Shown: positions 17,479 through 26,833 of the stretch, one piece after another
How the letters are laid out: the number at the start of each line of letters is the position of its first letter
How positions within the stretch are numbered: position 1 is the first letter of the stretch
From: an uncultured Pelagibacteraceae bacterium
GTDB lineage: Bacteria > Pseudomonadota > Alphaproteobacteria > Pelagibacterales > Pelagibacteraceae
Assembly: GCA_902560685.1 (NCBI GenBank)
Contig: CACEMT010000006.1
Span: 1-63,992, forward strand
DNA length: 63,992 nucleotides
Reading direction: 5' to 3'
Translations under genes and position numbers: made by a program
Notes under the pieces: model-generated
What the model was told of the DNA's origin: nothing
Database searches by the model: none
Seen by the model: only the letters and a program-made list of their open reading frames with translations

Positions 17479-18225
17479 TTAATCTCTGTTTACTACTTCA
17501 ATTTTTTTTTGTTTAACAAAGTCTAATATTTGAGATGTACAAATATCAATTTTATTTTGATTTTCTGATCTAATTACAATTGAAACACCTAGTTTCCCTG
17601 CTTGAAAAAATGGGTAACTTCCAATTTCGACTTCTTTATTATTATCTTGTACTTTAGTTAGCGAGTTTGCTATTTCACTTTCAACAGTTCTTAAACTTAT
17701 AGTATGACTTAAAATAGGATCGCCCCCTATAATATCATTTTTTAAACTTCCAAGCATAGATTTTAATATTGATGGAACCCCGGGTAAGCAAAAAACATTT
17801 TCAATGTTAAAACCAGGTGCTCCACTAGTTGGATTTAATATTAATTTTGCATCTTTAGGCATCCAAATCATTTTTTGTCTACCTTCATTGAATTCACCTG
17901 GCTTGTAATATTTTTCAAGAATTTTATATCCTTCTTTATGTATCTCGTATTTAAGATTAAATGCTTTAGCTATTGATTGAGCTGTAATATCATCGTGGGT
18001 TGGACCTATGCCTCCAGTTGTAAAAATATAGTCATATACTTTTCTTAATGAATTTACAGAATCAACTATTGTTTTTTCTATATCAGGAATTACTCTTACT
18101 TCTTCAACCTTAACTCCAATAGAGTTCAGCCATAATGATAAAGTGCTTGTATTTGTATCTTGAGTTCTTCCAGATAAAATTTCATTACCAATAATCAGTA
18201 TTGCAGCATTTGTTTTTTTAGACAT
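17479..18225 (-). CDS. cinA: CinA-type molybdopterin-binding-fold protein, lacking the deamidase domain
   Basis: A 248-residue protein matching the N-terminal half of CinA (competence/damage-inducible protein A). It has the family opening IIGNEILSGRTQDTNT and the conserved loop TGGIGPTHDDIT (residues 70-81), followed by GAPGF and LPGVPSIL. Full-length CinA usually carries a C-terminal nicotinamide-mononucleotide deamidase domain of about 160 residues. Here the chain ends after the COG1058-type domain, so it is either the short form or has its deamidase elsewhere. It starts only 22 bases from the divergent sfsA start and leads a compact three-gene minus-strand run. Confidence 0.85.
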   Translation of the reverse strand: MSKKTNAAILIIGNEILSGRTQDTNTSTLSLWLNSIGVKVEEVRVIPDIEKTIVDSVNSLRKVYDYIFTTGGIGPTHDDITAQSIAKAFNLKYEIHKEGYKILEKYYKPGEFNEGRQKMIWMPKDAKLILNPTSGAPGFNIENVFCLPGVPSILKSMLGSLKNDIIGGDPILSHTISLRTVESEIANSLTKVQDNNKEVEIGSYPFFQAGKLGVSIVIRSENQNKIDICTSQILDFVKQKKIEVVNRD

Positions 18226-18247
18226 TTCTTATATATATATTTTGAAT

Positions 18248-18946
18248 ATGGAATTTACCAAGTCTTTGATTAAAGGCAAATTTGTAAAAAGATATAAAAG
18301 ATTTTTTGCAGATATTAAAGTAAATAAAGAAATTATAACAGCTCACTGTCCTAATACCGGCTCTATGATGGGTTTATTAGACAAAAATAATGATGTTTGG
18401 GTTTCAAAAAATGATGATCCAAAAAGGAAACTGAAATACACGTTAGAAATAATTAAAGTAAAAAAAAATTTTGTTGGAGTTAATACGCATTTGGCAAATA
18501 AAATAGTCGCTGAAGGACTAAAAAATAATTTGTTTAAGGAATTTAATAATTTAAACAATATCCAACCAGAAGTATTTTATAATAAAGAAACCCGATTTGA
18601 TTTTTTAGTAACTAAAAATAACAGAAAGATCTTTATAGAAGTTAAAAATGTGACTTTATTTAGAGACAAACAAGTATCTGAATTTCCTGATGCGCCAACA
18701 TCTAGGGGAAAAAAACATATTAAAACATTAATAGATGCATCGAAAAAAGGTTATAAAACATATGTTTTATTTTTAGTACAGATTGAAAATATGAAATATT
18801 TTAAAATAGCAAAAGATATAGATAAAGACTATTATGAAAATTATTTAATTGCTAAAAAATCTGGAGTTCAATTTCTTGCTTATAAATGCAAAATTGATCC
18901 TAAACATATAAAAATAGATAACAAAATAAAAATTATTGATGAGTGA
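18248..18946 (+). CDS. sfsA: SfsA family protein (sugar fermentation stimulation / nuclease fold)
   Basis: I place the start at the ATG at 18248 rather than the TTG six bases earlier, because SfsA proteins begin with MEF followed by a basic stretch and VKRYKRF, as here. The 232-residue product has the N-terminal OB-like domain (with AHCPNTGSM) and a PD-(D/E)XK-like core seen as TRFDFLV, FIEVKNVTL and DAPTSRGKKH. Members bind nucleic acids and some degrade them; the physiological role is poorly defined. The gene overlaps map by eight bases and heads the long sfsA-map-pur run on the plus strand. Confidence 0.88.
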   Translation: MEFTKSLIKGKFVKRYKRFFADIKVNKEIITAHCPNTGSMMGLLDKNNDVWVSKNDDPKRKLKYTLEIIKVKKNFVGVNTHLANKIVAEGLKNNLFKEFNNLNNIQPEVFYNKETRFDFLVTKNNRKIFIEVKNVTLFRDKQVSEFPDAPTSRGKKHIKTLIDASKKGYKTYVLFLVQIENMKYFKIAKDIDKDYYENYLIAKKSGVQFLAYKCKIDPKHIKIDNKIKIIDE

Positions 18947-19709
18947 TTATACTGAAAAATTTGAAAAGATGCGTGCTGCAGGAAATTTAGCTGCTAGAAC
19001 TTTAGATATGTTAACTGATCATATAAAGCCTGGTATATCGACAGACGAATTGGATAATCTTGGATATGAATTTATAAAGGATCATGGAGCACATTCTGCA
19101 CCACAATATTATAGAGGTTTTAAAAAATCTTTGTGTACCTCGCTTAATCATGTTGTTTGCCATGGTATACCTTCTGACAGAGTTTTGGATGAAGGGGATG
19201 CTATAAATATTGATGTAACTGCAATATTAGATGGCCATTATGGTGACACAAGTCGAATGTATGCTGTTGGAGAAATTTCAATTAAATCAAAAAATTTAAT
19301 CGATGCAACTTACAATTCTATGATGAAAGCAATAAATATTTTAAAACCAGGTTTGAGCTTAGGAGATATTGGTAATGAAATCCAATCATATGTTGAAGAA
19401 AAAGGTTTTAGTGTTGTAAGAGATTTTTGTGGTCATGGAATAAGCACTACTTTTCACGAACCTCCAAATATTTTACACTATGGAAAAAAAAATACTGGAA
19501 TTAAGGTTTATCCTGGAATGACTTTTACAATAGAACCAATGATTAACTTTGGAAAATATGATGTAAAAGTGTTAAATGATGGATGGACAGCTGTTACCAA
19601 GGATAAATCACTATCAGCACAGTTTGAACATACAATAGGAATTACTGAAAATGGATATGAAATCTTTACAGAATCTGCTAAAGGTTATTCTAAGCCTCCA
19701 TACAAATAA
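18939..19709 (+). CDS. map: Type I methionine aminopeptidase
   Basis: A 256-residue enzyme that removes N-terminal methionine from new proteins. I choose the ATG at 18939 (MSDYTEKF); an in-frame TTG directly before it is less likely. All five metal ligands of the pita-bread fold are present: Asp92 (INIDV), Asp103 (GDTSRMY), His166 (GHGIS), Glu199 (FTIEP) and Glu230 (QFEHT). The length fits the bacterial type I form, with no zinc-finger extension. It overlaps the end of sfsA by eight bases and is followed by purB after three bases. Confidence 0.95.
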   Translation: MSDYTEKFEKMRAAGNLAARTLDMLTDHIKPGISTDELDNLGYEFIKDHGAHSAPQYYRGFKKSLCTSLNHVVCHGIPSDRVLDEGDAINIDVTAILDGHYGDTSRMYAVGEISIKSKNLIDATYNSMMKAINILKPGLSLGDIGNEIQSYVEEKGFSVVRDFCGHGISTTFHEPPNILHYGKKNTGIKVYPGMTFTIEPMINFGKYDVKVLNDGWTAVTKDKSLSAQFEHTIGITENGYEIFTESAKGYSKPPYK

Positions 19710-19712
19710 TTA

Positions 19713-21005
19713 ATGATTAATAGATACTCAAGAAAAGAACTAACAAGCATTTGGTCTGAAGAAAATAAGTATAAAATTTGGCTTGATGTAGAAATTGCTG
19801 CAGCACAAGCAATGGAAAAATTGGGTCAAATTCCAAAAGGTGTTTCTTCAACAGTTAGAAGAAAAGCAAAAATAAATGTAGCTAGAATTCATGCAATAGA
19901 AGCAAAAGTTAAACATGATGTAATAGCCTTTCTTACATCAGTTACTGAAAAAGCAGGAATTAATGCACGATATCTTCACCAAGGTATGACCTCATCAGAT
20001 GTACTGGATACAAGTTTTAATATTCAATTAGTTCAATCAGGAAAAATATTATTAAAAGATATAGATGTAATTCTAAAAGTATTAAAAAGACAGGCAAAAA
20101 AACATAAATACACACCATGTATTGGAAGAAGTCATGGAATTCATGCTGAACCAATTACATTTGGATTAAAGCTAGCTTCATTTTATGAAGAGTTTAAAAG
20201 AAATAGAAAAAGACTTACTGATGCAATTGATGAGGTTTCAAGTTGTGCAATTTCTGGTGCTGTAGGAACTTTTGCTAATATAAATCCAAATGTAGAAAAA
20301 CATGTTGCAAAAAAACTTGGTTTAAAAATAGAACCAATATCTACTCAAATTATACCAAGAGATAGGCATGCATTTTATTTTTCAGTTTTAGGAATTATAG
20401 CTGGATCAGTTGAAAGAGTAGCAACTGAAATTAGACACCTTCAAAGATCTGAGGTTTATGAACTTCAAGAATTTTTTTCAAAAGATCAAAAAGGATCTTC
20501 GGCTATGCCTCACAAAAAAAATCCTATTTTGAGTGAAAACTTAACTGGATTATCAAGAATGGTAAGAAGTTATGTAACTCCTGCCTTAGAAAATATAGCA
20601 CTTTGGCACGAGAGAGACATTTCGCATTCTAGTGTTGAGAGAAATATAGGTCCTGATGCAAATATTACTTTAGATTTTGCTTTAAATAGGTTGGCAAATA
20701 TTTTAGATAAAATAATAATTTATCCAAAAAAAATGATTCAAAATATTAATTTAACAAAAGGTTTAATTTTTTCTCAAGAAATAATGCTAGAACTTACAAA
20801 AAGTGGATTGAGTAGAGAAAAATCTTATAAGATTGTTCAATCACATGCCAAAAAATGTTTATCTGAAAATAAAAATTTAATTGATTTAATATCCAAAGAT
20901 AAATTAATAATGAGCAAAATTAGTAAGTCTAAATTAAATTCAATATTTAATTACTCTTCTCATTTTAAAAATGTAAATTTAATTTTTAAAAGAGTGTTTA
21001 AATAA
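19713..21005 (+). CDS. purB: Adenylosuccinate lyase
   Basis: A 430-residue enzyme of the fumarase/aspartase superfamily that acts twice in purine synthesis: splitting SAICAR to AICAR plus fumarate, and adenylosuccinate to AMP plus fumarate. The superfamily signature GSSAMPHKKNP sits at residues 261-271 and provides the flexible catalytic serine loop. HQGMTSSDVLDT and the GRSHGIHAEP histidine region are also present. It is the first of five contiguous purine genes and shares one base with purC (TAATG). Confidence 0.95.
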   Translation: MINRYSRKELTSIWSEENKYKIWLDVEIAAAQAMEKLGQIPKGVSSTVRRKAKINVARIHAIEAKVKHDVIAFLTSVTEKAGINARYLHQGMTSSDVLDTSFNIQLVQSGKILLKDIDVILKVLKRQAKKHKYTPCIGRSHGIHAEPITFGLKLASFYEEFKRNRKRLTDAIDEVSSCAISGAVGTFANINPNVEKHVAKKLGLKIEPISTQIIPRDRHAFYFSVLGIIAGSVERVATEIRHLQRSEVYELQEFFSKDQKGSSAMPHKKNPILSENLTGLSRMVRSYVTPALENIALWHERDISHSSVERNIGPDANITLDFALNRLANILDKIIIYPKKMIQNINLTKGLIFSQEIMLELTKSGLSREKSYKIVQSHAKKCLSENKNLIDLISKDKLIMSKISKSKLNSIFNYSSHFKNVNLIFKRVFK

Positions 21006-21787
21006 TGAAAAAAGGCAAAAAACTTTACGAAGGTAAAGCAAAAATAATATTTGCTACAAGTGATAAGAACATTGTAATTCAACATTTTAAAGATGATGCA
21101 ACTGCATTTAATAATCAAAAAAAAGCAACCATAGAAGGAAAAGGAATTTTAAATAACAGAATTTCTGAACACATACTTTCATCTCTTACAGAAATAGGTA
21201 TTAAAAATCACCTAATCAAAAGATTGAATATGAGAGAACAACTTGTAGAAATGGTAAATATTGTACCAATTGAGTTTGTAATTAGAAATATTGCAACTGG
21301 ATCTTTAACCAAGAGACTGGGAATTGAAGAAGGAACAATTTTAGATTATCCATTAATCGAGTATTGTTTAAAAGATGATAAACTTGGTGATCCATTAATT
21401 TCTAGTGAACATATTTTAAATTTTAAATGGCTAAACATAACTGAATTAGACTTAATTAATAATCAATGTTTAAGAATAAATGATTATCTTCAGGGTTTAT
21501 TTAGAGGTATAGGAATTAAATTAGTTGATTTTAAAGTAGAATTCGGAAAAACAAAATCAAACGAAACAATAATACTAGCTGACGAAATTAGTCCAGACAC
21601 TTGTAGATTATGGGATCAAAAAACTGACAAAAAATTAGATAAAGACAGATTTAGGAAAGATTTGGGTAATATTGTAGAAGCCTATCAAGAAGTAGCTAGA
21701 AGACTTGGAATTCTTCATGAACAATCAAACATAAGACCAATAAAATTCTCTAAACCAACTGCAGTAAAAATTAAAAAAAGTAAATGA
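21005..21787 (+). CDS. purC: Phosphoribosylaminoimidazole-succinocarboxamide (SAICAR) synthase
   Basis: A 260-residue ATP-dependent ligase joining CAIR and aspartate. It opens with the family motif KLYEGKAKIIF and contains EFVIRNIATGS and the ADEISPDTCRLWD active-site stretch. The length is close to the bacterial norm, with a short Lys-rich tail. It overlaps purS by four bases. Its position between purB and purSQL matches a grouped purine operon. Confidence 0.95.
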   Translation: MKKGKKLYEGKAKIIFATSDKNIVIQHFKDDATAFNNQKKATIEGKGILNNRISEHILSSLTEIGIKNHLIKRLNMREQLVEMVNIVPIEFVIRNIATGSLTKRLGIEEGTILDYPLIEYCLKDDKLGDPLISSEHILNFKWLNITELDLINNQCLRINDYLQGLFRGIGIKLVDFKVEFGKTKSNETIILADEISPDTCRLWDQKTDKKLDKDRFRKDLGNIVEAYQEVARRLGILHEQSNIRPIKFSKPTAVKIKKSK

Positions 21788-22017
21788 AAGTAAAAGTAAT
21801 TGTTACTCTAAAAGATGGAGTTCTTGATCCACAAGGTAAAGCTATACAGCAGACATTAAATGGAATGAGTTATTCTGAAGTAAAAGAAGTTAGACAAGGT
21901 AAATATTTTGATATTGAAGTTAATACCAGTGATGAAAAAAATGCCAAAGTTAAAGTTGAAGAAATGTGTAAAAAACTTTTAGCCAACCTAGTAATTGAAG
22001 ATTATAAAATTCTATAA
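21784..22017 (+). CDS. purS: Phosphoribosylformylglycinamidine synthase subunit PurS
   Basis: A 77-residue subunit needed by small-type PurL. It has the family opening KVKVIVTLKDGVLDPQGKA and the KEVRQGKYFDIEV strand. It helps pass ammonia from PurQ to PurL in the FGAM synthase complex. The gene overlaps purC by four bases and is followed by purQ after six bases. Confidence 0.93.
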   Translation: MKVKVIVTLKDGVLDPQGKAIQQTLNGMSYSEVKEVRQGKYFDIEVNTSDEKNAKVKVEEMCKKLLANLVIEDYKIL

Positions 22018-22023
22018 AATTTG

Positions 22024-22707
22024 ATGAAGTCAGCTGTAATAATATTTCCAGGATCAAACTGTGATAGAGATATGGATGTTGCCTTAAAAAAATTTGGCTT
22101 TAAAAACCAAATGGTTTGGCACGATGATCAAGAAATTCCTAAAAGTGACCTAATTGTATTACCTGGTGGTTTTTCCTATGGGGACTATTTAAGGTGTGGA
22201 AGTATAGCTGGAAAGTCAAAGATAATTAAATCGGTTATAGAATTTGCAAATTCAGGAGGTTTGGTATTGGGAATATGTAATGGATTTCAAATATTAACAG
22301 AAACTGGTTTGTTGCCAGGTGTTCTTCTTCAAAACAAATATCAAAAATTTATATGTAAAAATGTCCATGTGAAAATAAATAATAAAGAAAATAAATATTT
22401 TAAAAATATCAAAAAAGAAGTCCTAGAACTACATATAGCGCATAATGAAGGAAATTATTTTTGCTCAAAAGATGAATTGAAATCTTTAATTAATAATAAT
22501 CAGATCGCAGTAACTTATTGTAATGAAAACGGAAAGGAATCTGATGAATTTAATCCAAATGGAGCATTAAGTAATATTGCTGGAATATTTAATAAAAATA
22601 AAAATATATTAGGAATGATGCCTCATCCAGAAAGAGTAATAGATAAAAGTCTTTCAAGTGATGATGGTAATTTTTTCTTTGAAAATTTAATAGAGAATTT
22701 GAAATGA
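22024..22707 (+). CDS. purQ: Phosphoribosylformylglycinamidine synthase subunit PurQ (glutaminase)
   Basis: I start this at the ATG at 22024 ([16 protein letters not shown]); an in-frame TTG just before it is unlikely. The 227-residue class I amidotransferase has its nucleophile Cys85 in LGICNGFQ and the His201/Glu203 pair in PHPER. It releases ammonia from glutamine for PurL. It overlaps purL by four bases (ATGA), which suggests coupled synthesis of the complex subunits. Confidence 0.95.
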   Translation: MKSAVIIFPGSNCDRDMDVALKKFGFKNQMVWHDDQEIPKSDLIVLPGGFSYGDYLRCGSIAGKSKIIKSVIEFANSGGLVLGICNGFQILTETGLLPGVLLQNKYQKFICKNVHVKINNKENKYFKNIKKEVLELHIAHNEGNYFCSKDELKSLINNNQIAVTYCNENGKESDEFNPNGALSNIAGIFNKNKNILGMMPHPERVIDKSLSSDDGNFFFENLIENLK

Positions 22708-24899
22708 ACGAAGTTAACGAACAAATTGCAATAGACCATGGTTTAAAAAAAGAAGAATTCAGTAAAATCTGTGATCTATTAAAAAGAACACCAAACCTAA
22801 CGGAGCTTGGGATTTTTTCAGCAATGTGGAATGAGCATTGTTCATATAAGTCATCAAAACTTCATTTAAAAAAACTTAATACAAAAGGAAAAAAAGTAAT
22901 CCAAGGGCCAGGGGAAAACGCTGGTGTGATTGATATTGAAGATGATGATGCGATAGTTTTTAAAATAGAAAGTCATAATCACCCTTCATTTATTGAACCA
23001 TATCAAGGAGCAGCAACTGGTGTTGGTGGTATAATGAGAGATGTTTTTACAATGGGCGCAAGACCTATTGCAAATTTAAATTCTATTCATTTTGGTTCTC
23101 CACAGCATCCTAAAACAAAAAATTTATTAAGAGGTGTTGTTAAAGGTATTGGTGGTTATGGAAATTGCATGGGTATACCAACTGTTGGTGGTCAAACTAG
23201 CTTTGACGATTCTTATAATGGAAATATTTTAGTTAATGCAATGACTTTAGGATTAGTTAATAAGAATAAAATTTTTTATTCAAAAGCAGCTGGAGTAAAT
23301 AAACCAGTAATATATGTGGGTTCAAAAACTGGTCGAGATGGAATTCATGGTGCAAGCATGGCTTCAGCAATTTTTGATGATAAAATAGAAGAAAAAAAAC
23401 CAACCGTTCAAGTTGGAGATCCTTTTACAGAAAAACTATTATTAGAAGCTTGCTTAGAATTAATGTCAGGAAAATCAATTATATCTATTCAAGATATGGG
23501 GGCTGCTGGATTAACATCTTCTAGTATTGAAATGGCATCAAAAGGAAATTTGGGCATAGAGTTAAATCTAAATAAAGTTCCATGTCGGGAAGAAAAAATG
23601 ACACCTTATGAAATTATGTTGTCTGAAAGCCAAGAAAGAATGTTAATTGTTTTAGAGAGCGGAAAAGAAGACGAAGCAAAAAAAATTTTTGATAAATGGA
23701 ATTTAGATTTTGCTGTAATAGGAAAGACTACCAGCTCAAAAAAAATCGAATTGTTTTTTGATGATAATATAGTTGCAGAAATTCCCATAAATATACTAGC
23801 GGAAAATGCCCCTCTCTATGACAGAAAGTGGAAAAAAACAAAGCTGCCACAAAAAATAAAATTTAATAAAGATGATTTTAAAAAATTAAAAATAACTGAG
23901 GTTCTTAAAAAAATATTAAGCTTACCAAATATTTCAAGTAAGGAATGGATCTGGCAACAATACGATCATACAGTAATGGGAGATACTATACAAAAGCCTG
24001 GCTCGGATTCTGGTGTAGTAAGAGTACATGGTACCAATAAGGCTGTTGCAACATCAGTAGACTCTTCAGCTGTGTATTGTTATGCCCACCCGCTTACAGG
24101 TGGAAAACAAGTTGTTTGCGAAAGTTGGAGAAATTTAATTTCATGTGGGTCTAAGCCAATTGCTATTACAAACTGTTTAAACTTTGGTAATCCAGAAAAA
24201 GAAAAAAATATGGGTGAGTTTGTTGAATGTGTTGAAGGAATTAATGAAGCAAGTAAATTTTTAGATTATCCAGTGGTTTCAGGAAACGTATCTTTTTATA
24301 ATGAAACAAAAGATAAGGGAATTAAACCTACGCCAGCAATCGGAGGTGTTGGTTTGATAAAAGATTACAAAAAAATGATCACTATGTCCTTAAAAAATAA
24401 CGAAAATTTAATTTTAGTTATTGGAAAAACTGAAGGTCACATAGATCAAAGTGTTTTTGCAATAAATATTTTAAATGAAAAAAAAGGGCCACCCCCAGAT
24501 ATTAATTTATTAAATGAAAAAAATAATGGTGAAACTATATTAAAATTAATAGAAGAAGGTTTGATAAAATCTGCACACGATGTTTCATTAGGGGGAATTA
24601 TTACTGCAGTTTCTAAAATGGCAATAAAGGGTAAAAAAGGCTTTAAGCTTAATAAACTTAAGGTTTTAATTAATAAATTTGATTATTATTTTGGTGAGGA
24701 TCAAGGAAGATATATAATAGAAATCGAGCCAAAAAACCTATCAAAAGTGCAAAAAATATTAAAAGATAATTCGGTTCATTGTGATGAGATTGGATTAGTT
24801 ACTGAAAAAGATATAATATTAGACAAAGAGCCAATTATACACATTGATGATTTAGTTAAATCAAATACAAATTGGTTAAAAGAATATATGGATAAATAA
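22704..24899 (+). CDS. purL: Phosphoribosylformylglycinamidine synthase subunit PurL, small type
   Basis: A 731-residue ATP-dependent FGAM synthase. The length is the small type that requires separate PurS and PurQ, both encoded just upstream. Motifs include [12 protein letters not shown] near the N-terminus, [27 protein letters not shown], and a second half with SAHDVSLGG. It is the last purine gene here; bolA follows after one base, so bolA and grxD may share the transcript. Confidence 0.96.
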   Translation: MNEVNEQIAIDHGLKKEEFSKICDLLKRTPNLTELGIFSAMWNEHCSYKSSKLHLKKLNTKGKKVIQGPGENAGVIDIEDDDAIVFKIESHNHPSFIEPYQGAATGVGGIMRDVFTMGARPIANLNSIHFGSPQHPKTKNLLRGVVKGIGGYGNCMGIPTVGGQTSFDDSYNGNILVNAMTLGLVNKNKIFYSKAAGVNKPVIYVGSKTGRDGIHGASMASAIFDDKIEEKKPTVQVGDPFTEKLLLEACLELMSGKSIISIQDMGAAGLTSSSIEMASKGNLGIELNLNKVPCREEKMTPYEIMLSESQERMLIVLESGKEDEAKKIFDKWNLDFAVIGKTTSSKKIELFFDDNIVAEIPINILAENAPLYDRKWKKTKLPQKIKFNKDDFKKLKITEVLKKILSLPNISSKEWIWQQYDHTVMGDTIQKPGSDSGVVRVHGTNKAVATSVDSSAVYCYAHPLTGGKQVVCESWRNLISCGSKPIAITNCLNFGNPEKEKNMGEFVECVEGINEASKFLDYPVVSGNVSFYNETKDKGIKPTPAIGGVGLIKDYKKMITMSLKNNENLILVIGKTEGHIDQSVFAINILNEKKGPPPDINLLNEKNNGETILKLIEEGLIKSAHDVSLGGIITAVSKMAIKGKKGFKLNKLKVLINKFDYYFGEDQGRYIIEIEPKNLSKVQKILKDNSVHCDEIGLVTEKDIILDKEPIIHIDDLVKSNTNWLKEYMDK

Positions 24900-24900
24900 T

Positions 24901-25128
24901 ATGGCAATGGATTTAAATGAAATTGAAAAATTAATTAAAGAAGCAATGCCAGATGCAAAAATAGAAATTCAAGACCTAGCTGGTGATGGCAATCATTATT
25001 CAGCAACAGTTACCTCTTCTACATTTGCGGGAAAAAGTAAAATTGAACAACATAAAATGGTATATAATTCGTTAAAAGGAAAAATGGGTAATGAATTACA
25101 TGCATTAGCAATTAAAACTAAGGAGTAA
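24901..25128 (+). CDS. bolA: BolA family protein
   Basis: A 75-residue BolA/IbaG-type protein. It has the helix-turn-strand core with the conserved DGNHYSATV stretch and HKMVYNSL containing the invariant His. BolA proteins bind [2Fe-2S] clusters jointly with monothiol glutaredoxins, and the next gene is exactly such a glutaredoxin. Its last codons contain AAGGAG, which serves as the ribosome site of grxD. The pair probably functions in iron-sulphur trafficking or iron sensing. Confidence 0.9.
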   Translation: MAMDLNEIEKLIKEAMPDAKIEIQDLAGDGNHYSATVTSSTFAGKSKIEQHKMVYNSLKGKMGNELHALAIKTKE

Positions 25129-25129
25129 T

Positions 25130-25462
25130 ATGGATCAACAAATTAATGATTTAATAAGTAAAGAAATAGAAGGCAATGAAGTTTGTCTTTTTATGAAAGG
25201 AACACCTGATGCGCCTCAATGTGGTTTTTCAATGGCTGTTTCTAATATGTTAAAAATTTTAGAAGTAAACTTTAAAGGTGTTAATGTTTTAGAAAATGAA
25301 AAACTGCGACAAGGAATAAAAGAATTTAGTGATTGGCCAACTATACCTCAGTTATATATTAAGAACGAATTTGTAGGTGGATGCGATATTGTAAAAGAAA
25401 TGTATGAAAATGGTGAACTAAAAAAAGTTCTTGAAGATAAAGGAATTAATTTTAAGAAATAA
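25130..25462 (+). CDS. grxD: Monothiol glutaredoxin, CGFS type (Grx4/GrxD)
   Basis: A 110-residue monothiol glutaredoxin with the CGFS active site (residues 31-34), the cis-Pro segment WPTIPQLYI (68-76) and the GGCDI glutathione-binding turn. Such proteins carry [2Fe-2S] clusters as homodimers or with BolA, encoded one base upstream. A strong ribosome site (AAGGAG) overlaps the end of bolA. The stop codon directly abuts the stop of the convergent rpsD gene with no base between, so no conventional terminator can lie between them. Confidence 0.95.
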   Translation: MDQQINDLISKEIEGNEVCLFMKGTPDAPQCGFSMAVSNMLKILEVNFKGVNVLENEKLRQGIKEFSDWPTIPQLYIKNEFVGGCDIVKEMYENGELKKVLEDKGINFKK

Positions 25463-26080
25463 TTATCTAGAATAATATTCAATTACTAAATTTGGCTCCA
25501 TTACAACTGGGTAAGGAACTTCTTCAAACTTAGGAACTCTAACAAATTTTACTTTTTTATTTTTTTCGTCTAATTGCAAATATTCTGGTACTTCTCTTTC
25601 TTTATTTGAAAGAGCAATGTCAATTAATGCTAATTGTTTTGATTTATCTCTAATCTCTATACTGTCCTCTTCTTTAACTTGGTAACTTGCGATATTAACT
25701 TTTTTTCCGTTAACTCTTACATGCCCATGGTTAATTAATTGTCTTGATGAAAAAATAGTATTTGAAAGCTTAGATCTATAAATCACAGCATCAAGTCTTC
25801 TCTCTAATAAACCAATTAAATTTTCTGCTGTATCACCTTTTTTCATAATAGCTTTTTTATAAACATTTCTAAATTGTCTTTCGTTCATATTGCCATAATA
25901 AGATTTTAATTTTTGTTTTGCATTTAATTGAATTCCGTAATCAGATGGTTTGGATGATTTTGATTGTCCATGTTGCCCCGGAGGGTATGCTCTTGTATTG
26001 AATGGGCTCTTCGGTCTGCCCCATAGATTCACTCTTAGTCTTCTATCAACTTTATGTTTAGAGTTTAATCTTTTTGTCAT
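25463..26080 (-). CDS. rpsD: 30S ribosomal protein S4
   Basis: A 205-residue ribosomal protein that binds 16S rRNA early in 30S assembly. The N-terminal basic region contains [14 protein letters not shown] and YPPGQHGQ, typical of alphaproteobacterial S4. The S4 RNA-binding domain lies at about 92-150 ([26 protein letters not shown]). The chain ends with the conserved EYYSR. It stands apart from the large ribosomal operons, downstream of the TrmJ-like gene. Confidence 0.97.
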   Translation of the reverse strand: MTKRLNSKHKVDRRLRVNLWGRPKSPFNTRAYPPGQHGQSKSSKPSDYGIQLNAKQKLKSYYGNMNERQFRNVYKKAIMKKGDTAENLIGLLERRLDAVIYRSKLSNTIFSSRQLINHGHVRVNGKKVNIASYQVKEEDSIEIRDKSKQLALIDIALSNKEREVPEYLQLDEKNKKVKFVRVPKFEEVPYPVVMEPNLVIEYYSR

Positions 26081-26116
26081 TTAATAGAACGCTTTATAAA
26101 CACAAGATTAATTTTG

Positions 26117-26833
26117 TCAATCAGCCTTTTTTTTAGCTAAACTAGCAAATACACTTGATAAAATACGTGTTTCCTTTTCTGATAAATCCATTTTGTAAAA
26201 TATACTTCTCAGGTTTTCCAACATCTTTGGTTTTTTTTCCTTTGGTTTAAAAAAATTTATCTCTTCTAGGTGCTTGATGCATAAATTTGCCATAGCCTGT
26301 ATATTTTTTTTTGACGCAGGTTTAATTTTCTTTGATTTAGAATATTTCGATTTTTTCATATTTAATAATTGAAAAATAGTTTGAGCCACAATTATTAAAC
26401 TATGGGATAAATTTAATGATTTAAATTTAGTATTACTAGGTATTTGTAATACATAATTTGAAAAACTTATTTCATTATTTGATAATCCAGAAGCTTCTGG
26501 TCCAAATAAAAAGGCAACTTTTTTACTAAAGTCTATTTTATTTAGTTCATTTAACTTTATATGTTTAATATTTTTGTTTCTAAATCTTGAGGTTGTTGAA
26601 ATCAAAATATCTATATTTTTCATTGCGGGTTCCAAACTCTCATAAACCTTGCTTTTTTTTATAATTTCATTAGCTCCAACTGAAGTGGCAATAATTTTAT
26701 CATTTGGAAAAGAAGGTTTAGGATTTATTACAATTAATTTAGAAAAATTAAAATTTTTCATTGCTCTTGCACATGCACCAATATTTTCTGATAATTGAGG
26801 TTTGTGTAAAATAAAAGAAATATTATTAAACAT
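26117..26833 (-). CDS. TrmJ-like SPOUT RNA 2'-O-methyltransferase
   Basis: A 238-residue knotted (SPOUT) methyltransferase. Motif 1 is NIGACARAMKNF, motif 2 is FGPEASGLSNNE and motif 3 is SLNLSHSLIIVAQ, matching the TrmH/TrmJ branch. The closest family match I can recall is TrmJ, which modifies the ribose at tRNA position 32, though a related rRNA or tRNA target is possible. The gene shares one base with the cimA stop and lies 36 bases upstream of rpsD on the same strand. Confidence 0.83.
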   Translation of the reverse strand: MFNNISFILHKPQLSENIGACARAMKNFNFSKLIVINPKPSFPNDKIIATSVGANEIIKKSKVYESLEPAMKNIDILISTTSRFRNKNIKHIKLNELNKIDFSKKVAFLFGPEASGLSNNEISFSNYVLQIPSNTKFKSLNLSHSLIIVAQTIFQLLNMKKSKYSKSKKIKPASKKNIQAMANLCIKHLEEINFFKPKEKKPKMLENLRSIFYKMDLSEKETRILSSVFASLAKKKAD

